In this document: one piece after another, positions 1 to 6,871 of the stretch
Layout: each line of letters opens with the position of its first letter
How positions within the stretch are numbered: the first letter of the stretch is position 1
NCBI GenBank assembly: GCA_964354865.1
Contig: CAYHBN010000015.1
Coordinates: 1-23,763, forward strand
Length of the DNA stretch: 23,763 bases
Direction: 5' to 3'
Source of the DNA: JAHFJU01 sp964354865
Lineage (GTDB): Bacteria > Patescibacteriota > Gracilibacteria > UBA1369 > UM-FILTER-53-11
The notes under the pieces: generated by a model
What the model was told of the DNA's origin: nothing
Databases searched by the model: none
What the model saw: only the letters and a program-made list of their open reading frames with translations
Translations under genes and position numbers: made by a program

Positions 1-107
1 ACGGATGCGTATTAGTTGTCTTGACTCCAAATTTTCGTGGAGTACGTGGTTGTAATTCTGCTTCAAATTCTGCCATATATTTTTTTGTTTAAAGATTTTA
101 ACCTGGC

Positions 108-490
108 GCGCGCGCCACACGGTGGCGCGGCGAGGACGAAAGTGAGGGAGCGCGCAATTAGCGCGACCGAACTCGTCCGAGCTTACAAATTAAGAACCGG
201 CTGCCTAGTTGGGCACGTGTAGCCTTTAAAAAAGGTGAATACAGAGGTGAGACAGCCGGTCCAACGCAATGCTCTTTCAAGGTCCTGACGTTAGTCAGAA
301 TCACGATCCGATCTGCCTGCATAAATTTGTGTAGACAGAGGAAACGCTTTCATGAAGAGCGGTGGTCGACATAAGGCGACTAAGGTCTTATGTGTAGTCT
401 CGTAGCGAGGCGAGACAATCTCCCTACCGTTCTTAGGTGGATCAATTTATAGACCTTTACCACCAGGGTCTTTCTTTGTTTTTGTTTTTT
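108..490 (+). ncRNA. candidate structured RNA, unassigned
   Basis: No plausible protein gene covers this stretch, but it is packed with inverted repeats: CGCGCCAC/GTGGCGCG (111-129), GGACGA/TCGTCC (134-178) enclosing CGCGC/GCGCG (151-165), ACCGGCTG/CAGCCGGT (196-260) enclosing two smaller hairpins, ACATAAG/CTTATGT (369-393) and GTCTCG/CGAGAC (397-416). The last helix region (about 424-467, GGTGG/CCACC) runs into a T-rich tract on the plus strand at 468-490, which resembles an intrinsic terminator and favours plus-strand transcription. I looked for RNase P P4, tmRNA tag/T-arm and SRP signatures on both strands and found none. The strand and class are inference. Confidence 0.45.
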
Positions 491-589
491 ATGTCGGAGT
501 CCAATTAAGAACAAACGACTTTTGGCGTATTTATTTTTGCTTTTATTTTTTTGGATTTATTCACCCTGATTGGAATGAATAAAACAGAG

Positions 590-836
590 GTAGTTTTTCC
601 TACTAGAGGATTACTTTTCACTGTGTTGGGAACTGTAGTCGGCAGTTCCACGCATGAAAAGTAGGGAGAGAGGCGCGGAAAATTTTATTTTTCCAAGCGT
701 CAATTTTATGCGACGTCTATACCGATCGAGAGCAACTGCAAGCAGTTCTCAGATGAAAGTGTATAACGCCTCTTTCCCCACTTTTCACACGAATGTAAGT
801 TGGTAGTGAGCGACGATTTTTTAAAGATCAATGTAT
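590..836 (-). ncRNA. candidate structured RNA, unassigned
   Basis: A second hairpin-rich block. A long helix pairs 656-662 with 780-786 (GAAAAGT/ACTTTTC) and 664-675 with 767-778 (12 bp, one mismatch). It encloses three or four hairpins, including GGAAAA/TTTTCC (677-693) and AACTGC/GCAGTT (732-747). Outside it lies a hairpin with stem GGAACTG/CAGTTCC (629-649). The segment 655-663 can pair either into the long helix or with 612-620 (9 bp), so two exclusive folds are possible. A good minus-strand promoter lies just upstream (843-871), so the RNA is probably read leftwards. It does not match a class I know. Confidence 0.45.
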
Positions 837-842
837 TATATT

Positions 843-871
843 AGTATATCATTTTTAGACGACTTTTACAA
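843..871 (-). promoter_or_regulatory. sigma70-type promoter reading leftwards
   Basis: On the minus strand, TTGTAA (plus 866-871) is followed after 17 bp by TATACT (plus 843-848). No protein gene starts downstream, so the expected product is the structured RNA at 590-836. Confidence 0.5.
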
Positions 872-918
872 TCCTTAAACACACCTAGCTCAGGTACATG
901 CGGTTTTTTTACGTTTTC

Positions 919-2091
919 TTATTTCTGAGCGACGGATGTTTGGCGCTTAATATTCGCTTGAGTAGTAATATATTCAGCAATAGCAGTGTATCCATTAGTC
1001 GGGTGAAGGATCGATTCATTATAATGATATGTTTTAGGATTACGGCGAAGTTCAGCATTAAGATCAACTACGTGCAATTTTGTATTTGGAACGACTTTTT
1101 GTGCGTTGTTTCTAATCCAATCATTAACCACGTGTATTCGTGCTACCGTTTCATCTGCGGTGAAAGGATATTTACCCATACCTTTTTCTTTCCACCGTCT
1201 GTCATATTCTTTAAGTGTTGCTTCACTTGGTCGCCAGTCTGGCATTGTGCAGGCAACAACAGTCATGTTTTTTTGTTCTGCAAATTTGTATATTTGAGTG
1301 AGTGTCGCGATTATTTGTTTAGTCGATCGAGCACTGCCGATGTCATTTATTCCTGCCCACACGACCATACCTTTTCCGTCGGCTATCTCGTTATTTTGTT
1401 CGGCATGATTCAATGCACCAAGCATTGCGGGGCTTTGTTTGCCGCCGATAGAAATGCCCTGTAGCTTGTTGTTTTCGTCACGATACTTTTTGGGCTCAAT
1501 TGAGCCATTAAGCGCGCCTGTACTTTTCATTCCTACGGTAAGTGAATCACCAACAAAAAGCCACGAATGTATGTTGGTTTCAGGTAGTACATTGTTGTTT
1601 TCTGGGATTCTAGGTGCGACTGGTGTTTTGACTAATTCTTGTACTGGTGCGTCAGTACGGGTGGGGGCCGCTTCTGGTACTTCTGGTTTTGGCGGCGCAA
1701 CGGGAAGTTGCGAACTGAGATCGTGTAGCGCCCCCGTATTCTGTTGATGTAATTTTACTTCGTTGAATTTTCGAAGTGTTGCTGGTCCGCACATGCCATC
1801 GTGCAGAAAGTCGTTTTCAACTTCTGGTGGGCCTAGTTTTCTTTGAAAGCAAAATATGCCATATGCCAAACTCTTATCGTCATTCTCATCGATTTCAATG
1901 TTGTATGGAGGCTTTTTAATTTTAGCCAAAAATTCAGTGAGTGATTTGCCGATTGCCTCAAAACTTCGTCGAGTAAATCCGGCACGATCGCCAGCGTTTC
2001 TTTCTATAACTGGTCGGTAGTGTTCGTTGCTATCGTCGACTGGTTGGTCAGGTGCTGCAACAGTCGGTTGGTTTTTTATTTCAGGGGCCAT
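919..2091 (-). CDS. SGNH/GDSL-type hydrolase with N-terminal peptidoglycan-binding-like region
   Basis: A 390-aa protein. The C-terminal half is an SGNH hydrolase fold: block I FVGDSL with nucleophile Ser183 (residues 179-184), block III AGIND (246-250, oxyanion-hole Asn249) and block V LHPTNGY with His363. Family members hydrolyse ester bonds of acyl groups on glycans, lipids or peptidoglycan. Oddity: the Asp normally three residues before the catalytic His is Ser360, with Glu359 next to it, so the triad may be altered. Residues about 75-112 (FCFQRKLG then DGMCGPATLRKFNEV) resemble a peptidoglycan-binding-like domain. A Pro/Ala-rich linker (128-170) joins the two. No signal peptide is visible at this start. 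It has its own promoter a few bases upstream. Substrate is unknown. Confidence 0.8.
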   Translation of the reverse strand: MAPEIKNQPTVAAPDQPVDDSNEHYRPVIERNAGDRAGFTRRSFEAIGKSLTEFLAKIKKPPYNIEIDENDDKSLAYGIFCFQRKLGPPEVENDFLHDGMCGPATLRKFNEVKLHQQNTGALHDLSSQLPVAPPKPEVPEAAPTRTDAPVQELVKTPVAPRIPENNNVLPETNIHSWLFVGDSLTVGMKSTGALNGSIEPKKYRDENNKLQGISIGGKQSPAMLGALNHAEQNNEIADGKGMVVWAGINDIGSARSTKQIIATLTQIYKFAEQKNMTVVACTMPDWRPSEATLKEYDRRWKEKGMGKYPFTADETVARIHVVNDWIRNNAQKVVPNTKLHVVDLNAELRRNPKTYHYNESILHPTNGYTAIAEYITTQANIKRQTSVAQK

Positions 2092-2102
2092 AAAATCCTA
2101 TA

Positions 2103-2142
2103 AGTATACCTGAAAAGCGGCATTTATTCAATGACCGTCATT
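2103..2142 (-). promoter_or_regulatory. promoter of the SGNH hydrolase gene with overlapping palindrome
   Basis: On the minus strand, TTGAAT (plus 2126-2131) and TATACT (plus 2103-2108) are spaced 17 bp apart. The -10 box ends only 11 bases before the ATG at 2091, so the transcript has almost no leader. A perfect 6+6 palindrome, AATGAC-C-GTCATT (2130-2142), touches the -35 box and could be an operator. Confidence 0.6.
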
Positions 2143-2164
2143 TTGTAGGTGGACTAGCTTTGAT

Positions 2165-3769
2165 CTACTTTGTTTCGAGGTAACACGTTTCGCAATACAC
2201 CATTTCGGGGCGATCTGGAGCATATGTTGTTTGCATTTCGGCGCCACAGTTGTGACAAGCACGAGTGTAGAGTTGTTTTGGATTTTTCCATGACATAACC
2301 CCTAAATAACGGCATTCGGGGCACATAGTTGAAAGAGGTAAGCCGATTTTCGCATACAATTCTTTTTCTTGGGTGATGATTTTGTACTGCTTAGAACAAC
2401 GTATACAGGTATGTACATCGGGGCCGTTTTGCAACGGAGGTGTCGGTCGGTTTTTCCACGGAATATTGTACTGCTGTGCCAGTTCTTCAGTGATCGGAAA
2501 ATAATCTTGAGCGACACTTTCGTTATAGGTGAAAGGAGAGAGTGAGTACGGAAAAAATTCACCATACGCAGCTTCAATATTTCCTCGTTCGGTTTCTCTT
2601 TTCATATCTTCAATAATTCTTGCACGAAGTTCGGCGTATTCTTCAGGCGAGTACTGTTTGTTTAAAATCAAATATTCGGTCCGTGAGTGAACACCATCGC
2701 AGCCGAAACCATGAGTGAGATACAAACAAGAATAGGTATATTCGGTGTATGGTGAGGCTACCGCGCAATAGGCAAACTTGGTGAAATAACTTTTCTCTCC
2801 TCCTGTACACAGTTCGTAGCATAATTCCACCTCTTTATCGTGCATGCTTAAATCCATCGAATCTTTAATTTTTACACATTCAGTTAAATAGCGTGAATCT
2901 TGAACCTCAAAACAATCATAACAATCAAGTGCATTCTTGCAATTTTGCAAATAGTCGCCCGATGAGTTTTCGCAGTTTAGTTGATTGAGTGCGCGTTGCG
3001 GAACTGTCGCTAAAAACTCCTGAAATTCTTGAAAGAGCTCGTCAGAAGATTTTATTTTGTATGAGACAATAATTTTCTCATACTCCTCTTGCGAGTACTG
3101 TGTATTTTTAAAGCAGAACTTCATGTTACTCATGCCACTGCACATAAAACTATTCTCAAGGCTTGTGCAGTTGCTCAAATAGCTTGATTGAGAGCAGTTG
3201 CGGCAGTTGAGTAGATGATGGCAATTGTAGCAGTTATCACAGTTGGTACTTTCGGCGACAAGCTCACACTTATTAAGTCCATTACTCGCGGCACAATCTT
3301 TTGAATATTGGCTTTTTCTCACATAAAAACAGTTTTCAACAAAGTAGCACCCGGGAGACATGTAGGTGTCTTTGCTAAAGTATAAAAGCGCGTTGTACTC
3401 TGAGTTTTCGTTATTTACTTGCATTGCACCTGCCTTTGGAACTTTCAAAAATAACTCTTTGAGTTGATCCATAAAAGGACGCGTTGGGTCGTAATCTTGC
3501 CCATAGTCTTTAGGATCCCATTTGTCGCTCCACCAACACTCTTTACAGTAGACCGTGTATGGTGACTCGGCATCGTAAAACGAAATCATCGACTTTTTGC
3601 ACAGGTCACAGGTTCGTTTATATAAATTTCGTTCATTGCGAAAACTCAGGCGGCGTTGAAGGCGGCAGAGAGGGCAGAGGGTCGGCGGCGGAACTTCGAT
3701 TTTTTTGTAGAACTCACGGTCGGAGTCAGTTACCACAAACGGCGTGTTGCATTGTCGGCAGGTATTCAT
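2165..3769 (-). CDS. cysteine-rich zinc-ribbon protein with central Cys-repeat region
   Basis: About 534 aa from the ATG at 3769. An upstream ATG at 3808 stays in frame but lies inside the divergent gmk gene, so I prefer 3769. There are 38 cysteines. The N-terminus carries paired CxxC motifs (CRQC, CPLC, CDLC, CKEC) and the C-terminus repeats the layout (CIRC, CPEC, CHNC, CETC), so both ends should be zinc ribbons. The C-terminal unit repeats the N-terminal one, including the stretch that reads YxKIxxPxxTxCPxCR. Between them, short repeats such as NCDNCYNC and NCRNC with regular Ser/Asn/Tyr suggest a stacked beta-helix. Proteins of this look are common in Parcubacteria and are sometimes labelled CaiB/BaiF, which this sequence does not support. 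There is no transmembrane segment or signal peptide. Function is unknown; nucleic acid or metal binding is a guess. Confidence 0.8.
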   Translation of the reverse strand: MNTCRQCNTPFVVTDSDREFYKKIEVPPPTLCPLCRLQRRLSFRNERNLYKRTCDLCKKSMISFYDAESPYTVYCKECWWSDKWDPKDYGQDYDPTRPFMDQLKELFLKVPKAGAMQVNNENSEYNALLYFSKDTYMSPGCYFVENCFYVRKSQYSKDCAASNGLNKCELVAESTNCDNCYNCHHLLNCRNCSQSSYLSNCTSLENSFMCSGMSNMKFCFKNTQYSQEEYEKIIVSYKIKSSDELFQEFQEFLATVPQRALNQLNCENSSGDYLQNCKNALDCYDCFEVQDSRYLTECVKIKDSMDLSMHDKEVELCYELCTGGEKSYFTKFAYCAVASPYTEYTYSCLYLTHGFGCDGVHSRTEYLILNKQYSPEEYAELRARIIEDMKRETERGNIEAAYGEFFPYSLSPFTYNESVAQDYFPITEELAQQYNIPWKNRPTPPLQNGPDVHTCIRCSKQYKIITQEKELYAKIGLPLSTMCPECRYLGVMSWKNPKQLYTRACHNCGAEMQTTYAPDRPEMVYCETCYLETK

Positions 3770-3795
3770 ATAGGCTATGGTTGCAATTATAACAT
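3770..3795. promoter_or_regulatory. 26-bp divergent promoter region between the zinc-ribbon gene and gmk
   Basis: The two start codons are only 26 bp apart. On the minus strand a perfect TATAAT (plus 3786-3791) lies 16 bases before the ATG at 3769. On the plus strand TTGCAT (3747-3752) and TATAGG (3769-3774) are spaced 16 bp apart and could serve gmk. Both promoters reach into the opposite gene, and neither start has a Shine-Dalgarno sequence. Confidence 0.45.
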
Positions 3796-4371
3796 ATGAA
3801 AGGAACATTTATTCTCATTTTGGGACCATCGGGAACGGGCAAGGGAACGGTCATTTCACACTTGCGAAAGGTTTTTCCTGATGCCGTTTTTCCGCTTTCA
3901 TGTACCACTCGTTCGCCGCGGCCACGTGAAAAAGATGGAGAGGTGTACCATTTTATTACTAAAGAGGATTTTAAGCGACGCATCGACGCGGGTGAATTTT
4001 TGGAGTGGGCGATTGTACATAACGATAACTATTACGGAACCTTGAAGGCGCCGATCGAAGCCGCTTTGAATGAGGGAAAGTTAGTGATACGAGAGGTTGA
4101 TATGCAGGGCGTGATCTCTATCCGAACTATTCTTGGACGCGAAAATGTGAAGGCATTATTTATTACTTCTCCTTCGTGGGAAAGTCTCAAAAACCGCATT
4201 CAAAAGCGTGCGCCGCTGCCAGTCGAAGAGTTGGTACATCGCGAAATGAGTTTTGAAAAAGAGATGATTTTTTCGAAGGAGTGTGACTTCGTAGTTATGA
4301 GTGAAGATGGGAAAATCCCTGAAGTGTGTGGTGAGGTTGAGGGGATAATTAAAGGTGTATCGTTGTCATAA
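3796..4371 (+). CDS. gmk: guanylate kinase
   Basis: A 191-aa protein of normal family length. It phosphorylates GMP (and dGMP) to GDP with ATP, an essential cytosolic step of purine nucleotide synthesis. The P-loop GPSGTGKGT is near residues 9-17. The GMP-binding region follows: TTRSPRPREKDGEVYHF, then the F-x(6)-GEFLEW stretch and a YYGT tetrapeptide. The lid arginines fall in RIQKRAP. Start: the ATG at 3796 gives MKGTFILILGPSG, the usual short lead-in to the P-loop. It is a stand-alone gene, divergent from the zinc-ribbon gene. Confidence 0.95.
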   Translation: MKGTFILILGPSGTGKGTVISHLRKVFPDAVFPLSCTTRSPRPREKDGEVYHFITKEDFKRRIDAGEFLEWAIVHNDNYYGTLKAPIEAALNEGKLVIREVDMQGVISIRTILGRENVKALFITSPSWESLKNRIQKRAPLPVEELVHREMSFEKEMIFSKECDFVVMSEDGKIPEVCGEVEGIIKGVSLS

Positions 4372-4466
4372 CGAGCTTTCTGTCAAAGCCGAATGAGTAG
4401 GTAAACATGCTATGGGTCGTCTTAGTAGTGGGCGGCACAATCAGTTTTATTATTTAATTTTATTTT

Positions 4467-5669
4467 ATGAGAAAATATCAATTTCGGTTTTTGGCAGCGT
4501 TTTTTACAACGTTATTGCTGACGTTCATGAACGTTGTTCCGGTTCTTGCATTGAGTGATAGTACGTATTATGTTCCGTTCGGACTCCTTGGGAGAAGTAT
4601 GCACCTCAATACCCTGTTTATGCAGGTGGCGAATGGCGCATTAACTCCCGATGCTAATCCGCTCACCTTTGTTCCTATTCGTACGAGAGTAGCAAGTATT
4701 ATTAGTGTTAACGAAGCTGACAATTTGGTAGAAGTACGAATTGTCGGAGCTCGAAGAGTAATGGATGCACGCAATGCATTGGTGGTGTTTTTGGGTACGA
4801 ATGGGGTGTTAAAGCAAGGTACATTGAGTGATTTACAACTTGGTTTGCCTGTTCGTTTGTATCCACTGCCTGTTCGAGATGCACTTGGACGTCAGAAATT
4901 AACAATGATAGTTCAGTTTTCAAATAGAGATATTGTACATACTCCTAGAGCACTTCCTACTCCTGTTGTTCCAAATCCTAATCCTAATACTAATCCTAAT
5001 AACATACCAACGATTCAATTCTATTCGAGTAGTGCAAGTGGTCCAGAGTCAAAATCGGTTGTAGATATTCCCGTTTTCTTGACCTCTACCTATGCACAAG
5101 ATGTTTCTGTGAGGTATACCGTTTCTGGAACTGCAACTGGTAGCGGAGTAGATTACTCGCTGTCCTATGGAGAGCTTACTATCCCTGCCGGTAGAAATAC
5201 GGGAAATATTCGGTTGTCAGTGTTCAACGATTCTGCTGTGGAACAAGATGAAACGGTGGTGATTAACATTGCGGGGGCAAATAACGCATATATTGGGTTG
5301 CAAAATAATTTCACCTATACCATTGTCGATGGGGACCAGCCAACCGTCTCATTCGACGATGCGTACCATAGTGCTTTGGAATCATCTGGGCTTACCCCTG
5401 TGACAGTACGATTATCGAGTGCTGCTACACAAGATGTCCGGGTCAAATATTTTGTTACCGGTACGGCGACGAGTGCAGTTGATTATTCGCTTGGGTCTAA
5501 TGAAATTACGATACTTGCAGGTTCAACAAGCGGCACAATTAATCTAAATGTTATCGATGATGCAAATAGCGAGGCGAATGAAACGATGAGTGTTACTTTG
5601 TATGATCCGACGAATGCTCAGATTGGTTCTTTAGCTACACATATTCATACGATTCAGGATAATGACTGA
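4467..5669 (+). CDS. secreted Calx-beta domain protein
   Basis: A 400-aa exported protein. Residues 1-29 form a signal peptide (basic MRKYQFR, hydrophobic core, VLA-L cleavage region). Residues about 30-165 are an unassigned beta-rich domain. A Pro/Asn linker (about 166-186, with repeated PN) follows. Two Calx-beta domains then run to the end (about 187-290 and 291-400), each with the typical VRYTVSGTAT/VKYFVTGTAT strand, a GVDYS or AVDYS turn, an ITIPAG-like strand and an acidic E-x-(D/N)-E-T motif. Calx-beta domains bind Ca2+ and occur in adhesins. It ends directly after the second domain with no anchor or sorting signal. A terminator follows. Host-surface or cell-cell contact is a plausible role but is inference. 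Confidence 0.85.
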   Translation: MRKYQFRFLAAFFTTLLLTFMNVVPVLALSDSTYYVPFGLLGRSMHLNTLFMQVANGALTPDANPLTFVPIRTRVASIISVNEADNLVEVRIVGARRVMDARNALVVFLGTNGVLKQGTLSDLQLGLPVRLYPLPVRDALGRQKLTMIVQFSNRDIVHTPRALPTPVVPNPNPNTNPNNIPTIQFYSSSASGPESKSVVDIPVFLTSTYAQDVSVRYTVSGTATGSGVDYSLSYGELTIPAGRNTGNIRLSVFNDSAVEQDETVVINIAGANNAYIGLQNNFTYTIVDGDQPTVSFDDAYHSALESSGLTPVTVRLSSAATQDVRVKYFVTGTATSAVDYSLGSNEITILAGSTSGTINLNVIDDANSEANETMSVTLYDPTNAQIGSLATHIHTIQDND

Positions 5670-5688
5670 TCTATGTCTATCAAAACGC

Positions 5689-5728
5689 CCCTCTCCATCA
5701 GGTGCTGCCTCGAGAGGGATGTTTTTTT
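5689..5728 (+). terminator. intrinsic terminator after the Calx-beta gene
   Basis: A 7-bp stem CCCTCTC (5689-5695)/GAGAGGG (5712-5718), then a short AT-G step and seven T residues (5722-5728). Confidence 0.75.
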
Positions 5729-5733
5729 GCCCA

Positions 5734-5763
5734 CTTGTTCAAATTAACTACCTCCACTATAAT
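5734..5763 (+). promoter_or_regulatory. promoter of the tRNA array
   Basis: TTGTTC (5734-5739) and a perfect TATAAT (5758-5763), spaced 18 bp apart. Transcription would begin about 14 bases before the first tRNA-like sequence. A second TATAAT lies at 5866-5871, just before the intact tRNA, but has no clear -35 box. Confidence 0.5.
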
Positions 5764-5783
5764 CCCTCAGCAATACCATGCGT

Positions 5784-5860
5784 TGGGGATTCGCCCCCGC
5801 AAACGGGGTCTGCGACAAGTGGTAAGGCATCCCGCTGTGCGGGATATCGGGGGTTCGAAT
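5784..5860 (+). pseudogene. damaged tRNA gene (D-arm insertion, 3' end missing)
   Basis: The sequence starts like the intact tRNA-Gln at 5890 (TTGGGGATTCGCC), but about 21 extra bases follow in the D-arm and form a hairpin (CCCCG caaa CGGGG, flanked by TCGC/GCGA). It resumes at CAAGTGGTAAGGC, has the anticodon arm ATCCCGCTGTGCGGGAT, then GGGGGTTCGAAT, where the T-arm stops. The 3' acceptor strand and CCA are absent, so it cannot fold as a tRNA by itself. Confidence 0.75.
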
Positions 5861-5889
5861 GAGTTTATAATCAGGAGGTTAAGAAACGT

Positions 5890-5963
5890 TGGGGATTCGC
5901 CAAGTGGTAAGGCAGCGCCCTCTGGAGGCGCTATCGGGGGTTCGAATCCCTCATCCCCAACCA
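5890..5963 (+). tRNA. tRNA-Gln, anticodon CUG, encoded CCA
   Basis: A complete cloverleaf. Acceptor TGGGGAT (5890-5896) pairs with ATCCCCA (5953-5959). The D-arm is GCC...GGC. The anticodon stem GCGCC/GGCGC holds the 7-base loop CTCTGGA, giving anticodon CTG, which reads CAG. The T-arm has a TTCGAAT loop. The discriminator is A5960 and CCA (5961-5963) is encoded. A GIY-YIG reading frame begins 6 bases after the CCA. Confidence 0.92.
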
Positions 5964-5969
5964 AAAATT

Positions 5970-5986
5970 ATGTTTTTTGTATATAT
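5970..5986 (+). pseudogene. 5' end of a GIY-YIG nuclease gene cut by the assembly gap
   Basis: The 17 bases before the gap (MFFVY, then a partial codon) and the AAAAATT spacer after the tRNA CCA are identical to the start of the complete GIY-YIG gene at 6148. It is a second copy that runs into unknown sequence. Whether it is intact cannot be seen. Confidence 0.7.
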
Positions 5987-6086
5987 NNNNNNNNNNNNNN
6001 NNNNNNNNNNNNNNNNNNNNNNNNNNNNNNNNNNNNNNNNNNNNNNNNNNNNNNNNNNNNNNNNNNNNNNNNNNNNNNNNNNNNNN
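5987..6086. other. assembly gap (100 N)
   Basis: Exactly 100 unknown bases, a conventional placeholder. It lies inside the tRNA/GIY-YIG tandem repeat, which explains why assembly failed here. Confidence 1.
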
Positions 6087-6141
6087 GTAAGGCATCCCGC
6101 TGTGCGGGATATCGGGGGTTCGAATCCCTCATCCCCAACCA
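6087..6141 (+). pseudogene. tRNA 3' half emerging from the gap
   Basis: The sequence begins at GTAAGGC of the D-arm and continues through the short anticodon arm ATCCCGCTGTGCGGGAT, the T-arm and the acceptor ATCCCCA to an encoded CCA (6139-6141). It is identical to the copy at 6390-6444. The 5' part, if present, is hidden in the gap. The repeat structure suggests it was replaced by the 3' end of a GIY-YIG gene, as at 6389. Confidence 0.75.
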
Positions 6142-6147
6142 AAAATT

Positions 6148-6393
6148 ATGTTTTTTGTATATATCTTGCAGAGCGAAAAAACAGGGCGCTATTACATCGG
6201 ACAAACAAATAATCCTGATCAACGTTTGAGATACCACAATAGTGGGCGAGTGAGTTCAACAAAGTCTGGAAGGCCGTGGAAGATAATTATTATTGAAGAG
6301 TATTATAGTCGAGTTGAAGCTATGAAGAGAGAAAAATATTTGAAATCTCAAAAAGGAGGAGTAATCTTCAAGAAGATAATTGAGCAAAGGTAA
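6148..6393 (+). CDS. small GIY-YIG endonuclease
   Basis: An 81-aa single-domain nuclease of the URI/UvrC-type GIY-YIG family (members of 80-100 aa are normal). The GIY...YIG core is FVYILQSEKTGRYYIG (residues 3-18). The Arg of the active site lies in QRLRYHN (about 25-31), and the metal-binding Glu lies in KREKYL (about 60-65). Such enzymes nick or cut DNA using one metal ion. It begins 6 bases after a tRNA CCA, and its last codons (AGG TAA) are formed by the D-arm of the next tRNA copy, so gene end and tRNA overlap by 5 bases. This placement suggests a homing-type parasite of tRNA genes; that role is inference. Confidence 0.85.
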   Translation: MFFVYILQSEKTGRYYIGQTNNPDQRLRYHNSGRVSSTKSGRPWKIIIIEEYYSRVEAMKREKYLKSQKGGVIFKKIIEQR

Positions 6394-6444
6394 GGCATCC
6401 CGCTGTGCGGGATATCGGGGGTTCGAATCCCTCATCCCCAACCA
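6389..6444 (+). pseudogene. tRNA 3' half after the GIY-YIG gene
   Basis: GGTAAGGC, then the short anticodon arm, complete T-arm, acceptor 3' strand and CCA (6442-6444). The expected 5' half (TGGGGATTCGCCAAGT) is absent; the nuclease coding sequence occupies its place. The 15 bases between GGCA and TATCG (17 in the intact tRNA-Gln) leave a 5-base loop on a 5-bp stem, or a 7-base loop without U33, so the arm is not canonical. Confidence 0.75.
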
Positions 6445-6462
6445 CATAATCAACTCGATACT

Positions 6463-6855
6463 ATGAACAAAGTCACACATTTCGAATTTCCCTGGGACGA
6501 TAAGGAACGTGCAAAATCTTTTTATTCAAATGTTTTTGACTGGAAACCCTTTGAATGGGAGCAGTTTGGATACACGAGTTGGCAAACGGGGCCTGTTGAT
6601 GAAAAAATGCAGCCCAAAGAAACAGGATTTATTAATGGTGGTTGCAGCAAACGTGATCCGAGCATGCCGTACCCAATGTTTTATGTTGATGTTGAGGATA
6701 TTGATGTAGCGCTCGGTAAAATAGTTGAGAATGGTGGATCAGTTGTTCGTGCAAAAACTTCCCTCGGCGAAAATGGCGAGATGGGATATTTGGCTTGGTT
6801 TAAGGATTCTGAAGGGAATATTCTTGGACTGTCTCAGTATAAAAAAGCAGAATAA
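6463..6855 (+). CDS. VOC (glyoxalase/bleomycin resistance) family protein
   Basis: A 130-aa single-domain protein of the vicinal oxygen chelate superfamily. It opens with THFEFPWDDKERAKSFYSNV, the usual first beta-alpha unit (F-Y-x-x-x-F-x-W). The second half has MFYVDVEDIDVALGKIVENGG and ends with WFKDSEGNILGLSQ, where Asp/Glu-Gly-Asn is the typical last strand. The family uses paired beta-alpha-beta-beta-beta modules to bind a metal or small ligand. This subgroup is generally annotated as glyoxalase-like without a proven substrate. Start: ATG at 6463, 18 bases after the tRNA 3' half. Confidence 0.85.
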   Translation: MNKVTHFEFPWDDKERAKSFYSNVFDWKPFEWEQFGYTSWQTGPVDEKMQPKETGFINGGCSKRDPSMPYPMFYVDVEDIDVALGKIVENGGSVVRAKTSLGENGEMGYLAWFKDSEGNILGLSQYKKAE

Positions 6856-6871
6856 GTGGTACACTTTACAT

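Larger units (their letters stand above)
6087..6444 (+). repeat. tandem tRNA-3'-half / GIY-YIG unit, period about 303 bp
   Basis: The word GTAAGGC recurs at 6087 and 6390, and each is followed by the same tRNA 3' half. Between the two lie the spacer and the GIY-YIG gene. The sequence from the intact tRNA T-arm (about 5927) to the gap repeats the start of the same unit, so at least two nuclease copies and four tRNA-like copies are present. Confidence 0.75.

Noticed and set aside
37..222. 61-aa open frame in the first structured region
   Set aside because: It runs through perfect hairpins, has no start signal and no family resemblance.
108..836. RNase P RNA, tmRNA or SRP RNA
   Set aside because: No GAGGAAAGUCC/ACAGAA pair, no tag ending in ALAA, no T-arm with CCA and no GGAA-type SRP tip were found on either strand.
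898..1464. Long open frames on the plus strand opposite the SGNH gene
   Set aside because: Antisense shadow of a clear gene; composition is Cys/Phe-rich nonsense with no domain.
5758..5860. Circularly permuted tRNA: AATCCCTCA...ACCA at 5761-5778 just before the damaged 5' half
   Set aside because: The supposed 3' acceptor strand does not pair with TTGGGGA; similarity is limited to AATCCCTCA and a terminal ACCA.
5662..6237. Several apparent proteins reading through the tRNA sequences and the N gap
   Set aside because: They translate tRNA genes (GFEPP-type peptides) and unknown bases. Not real genes.
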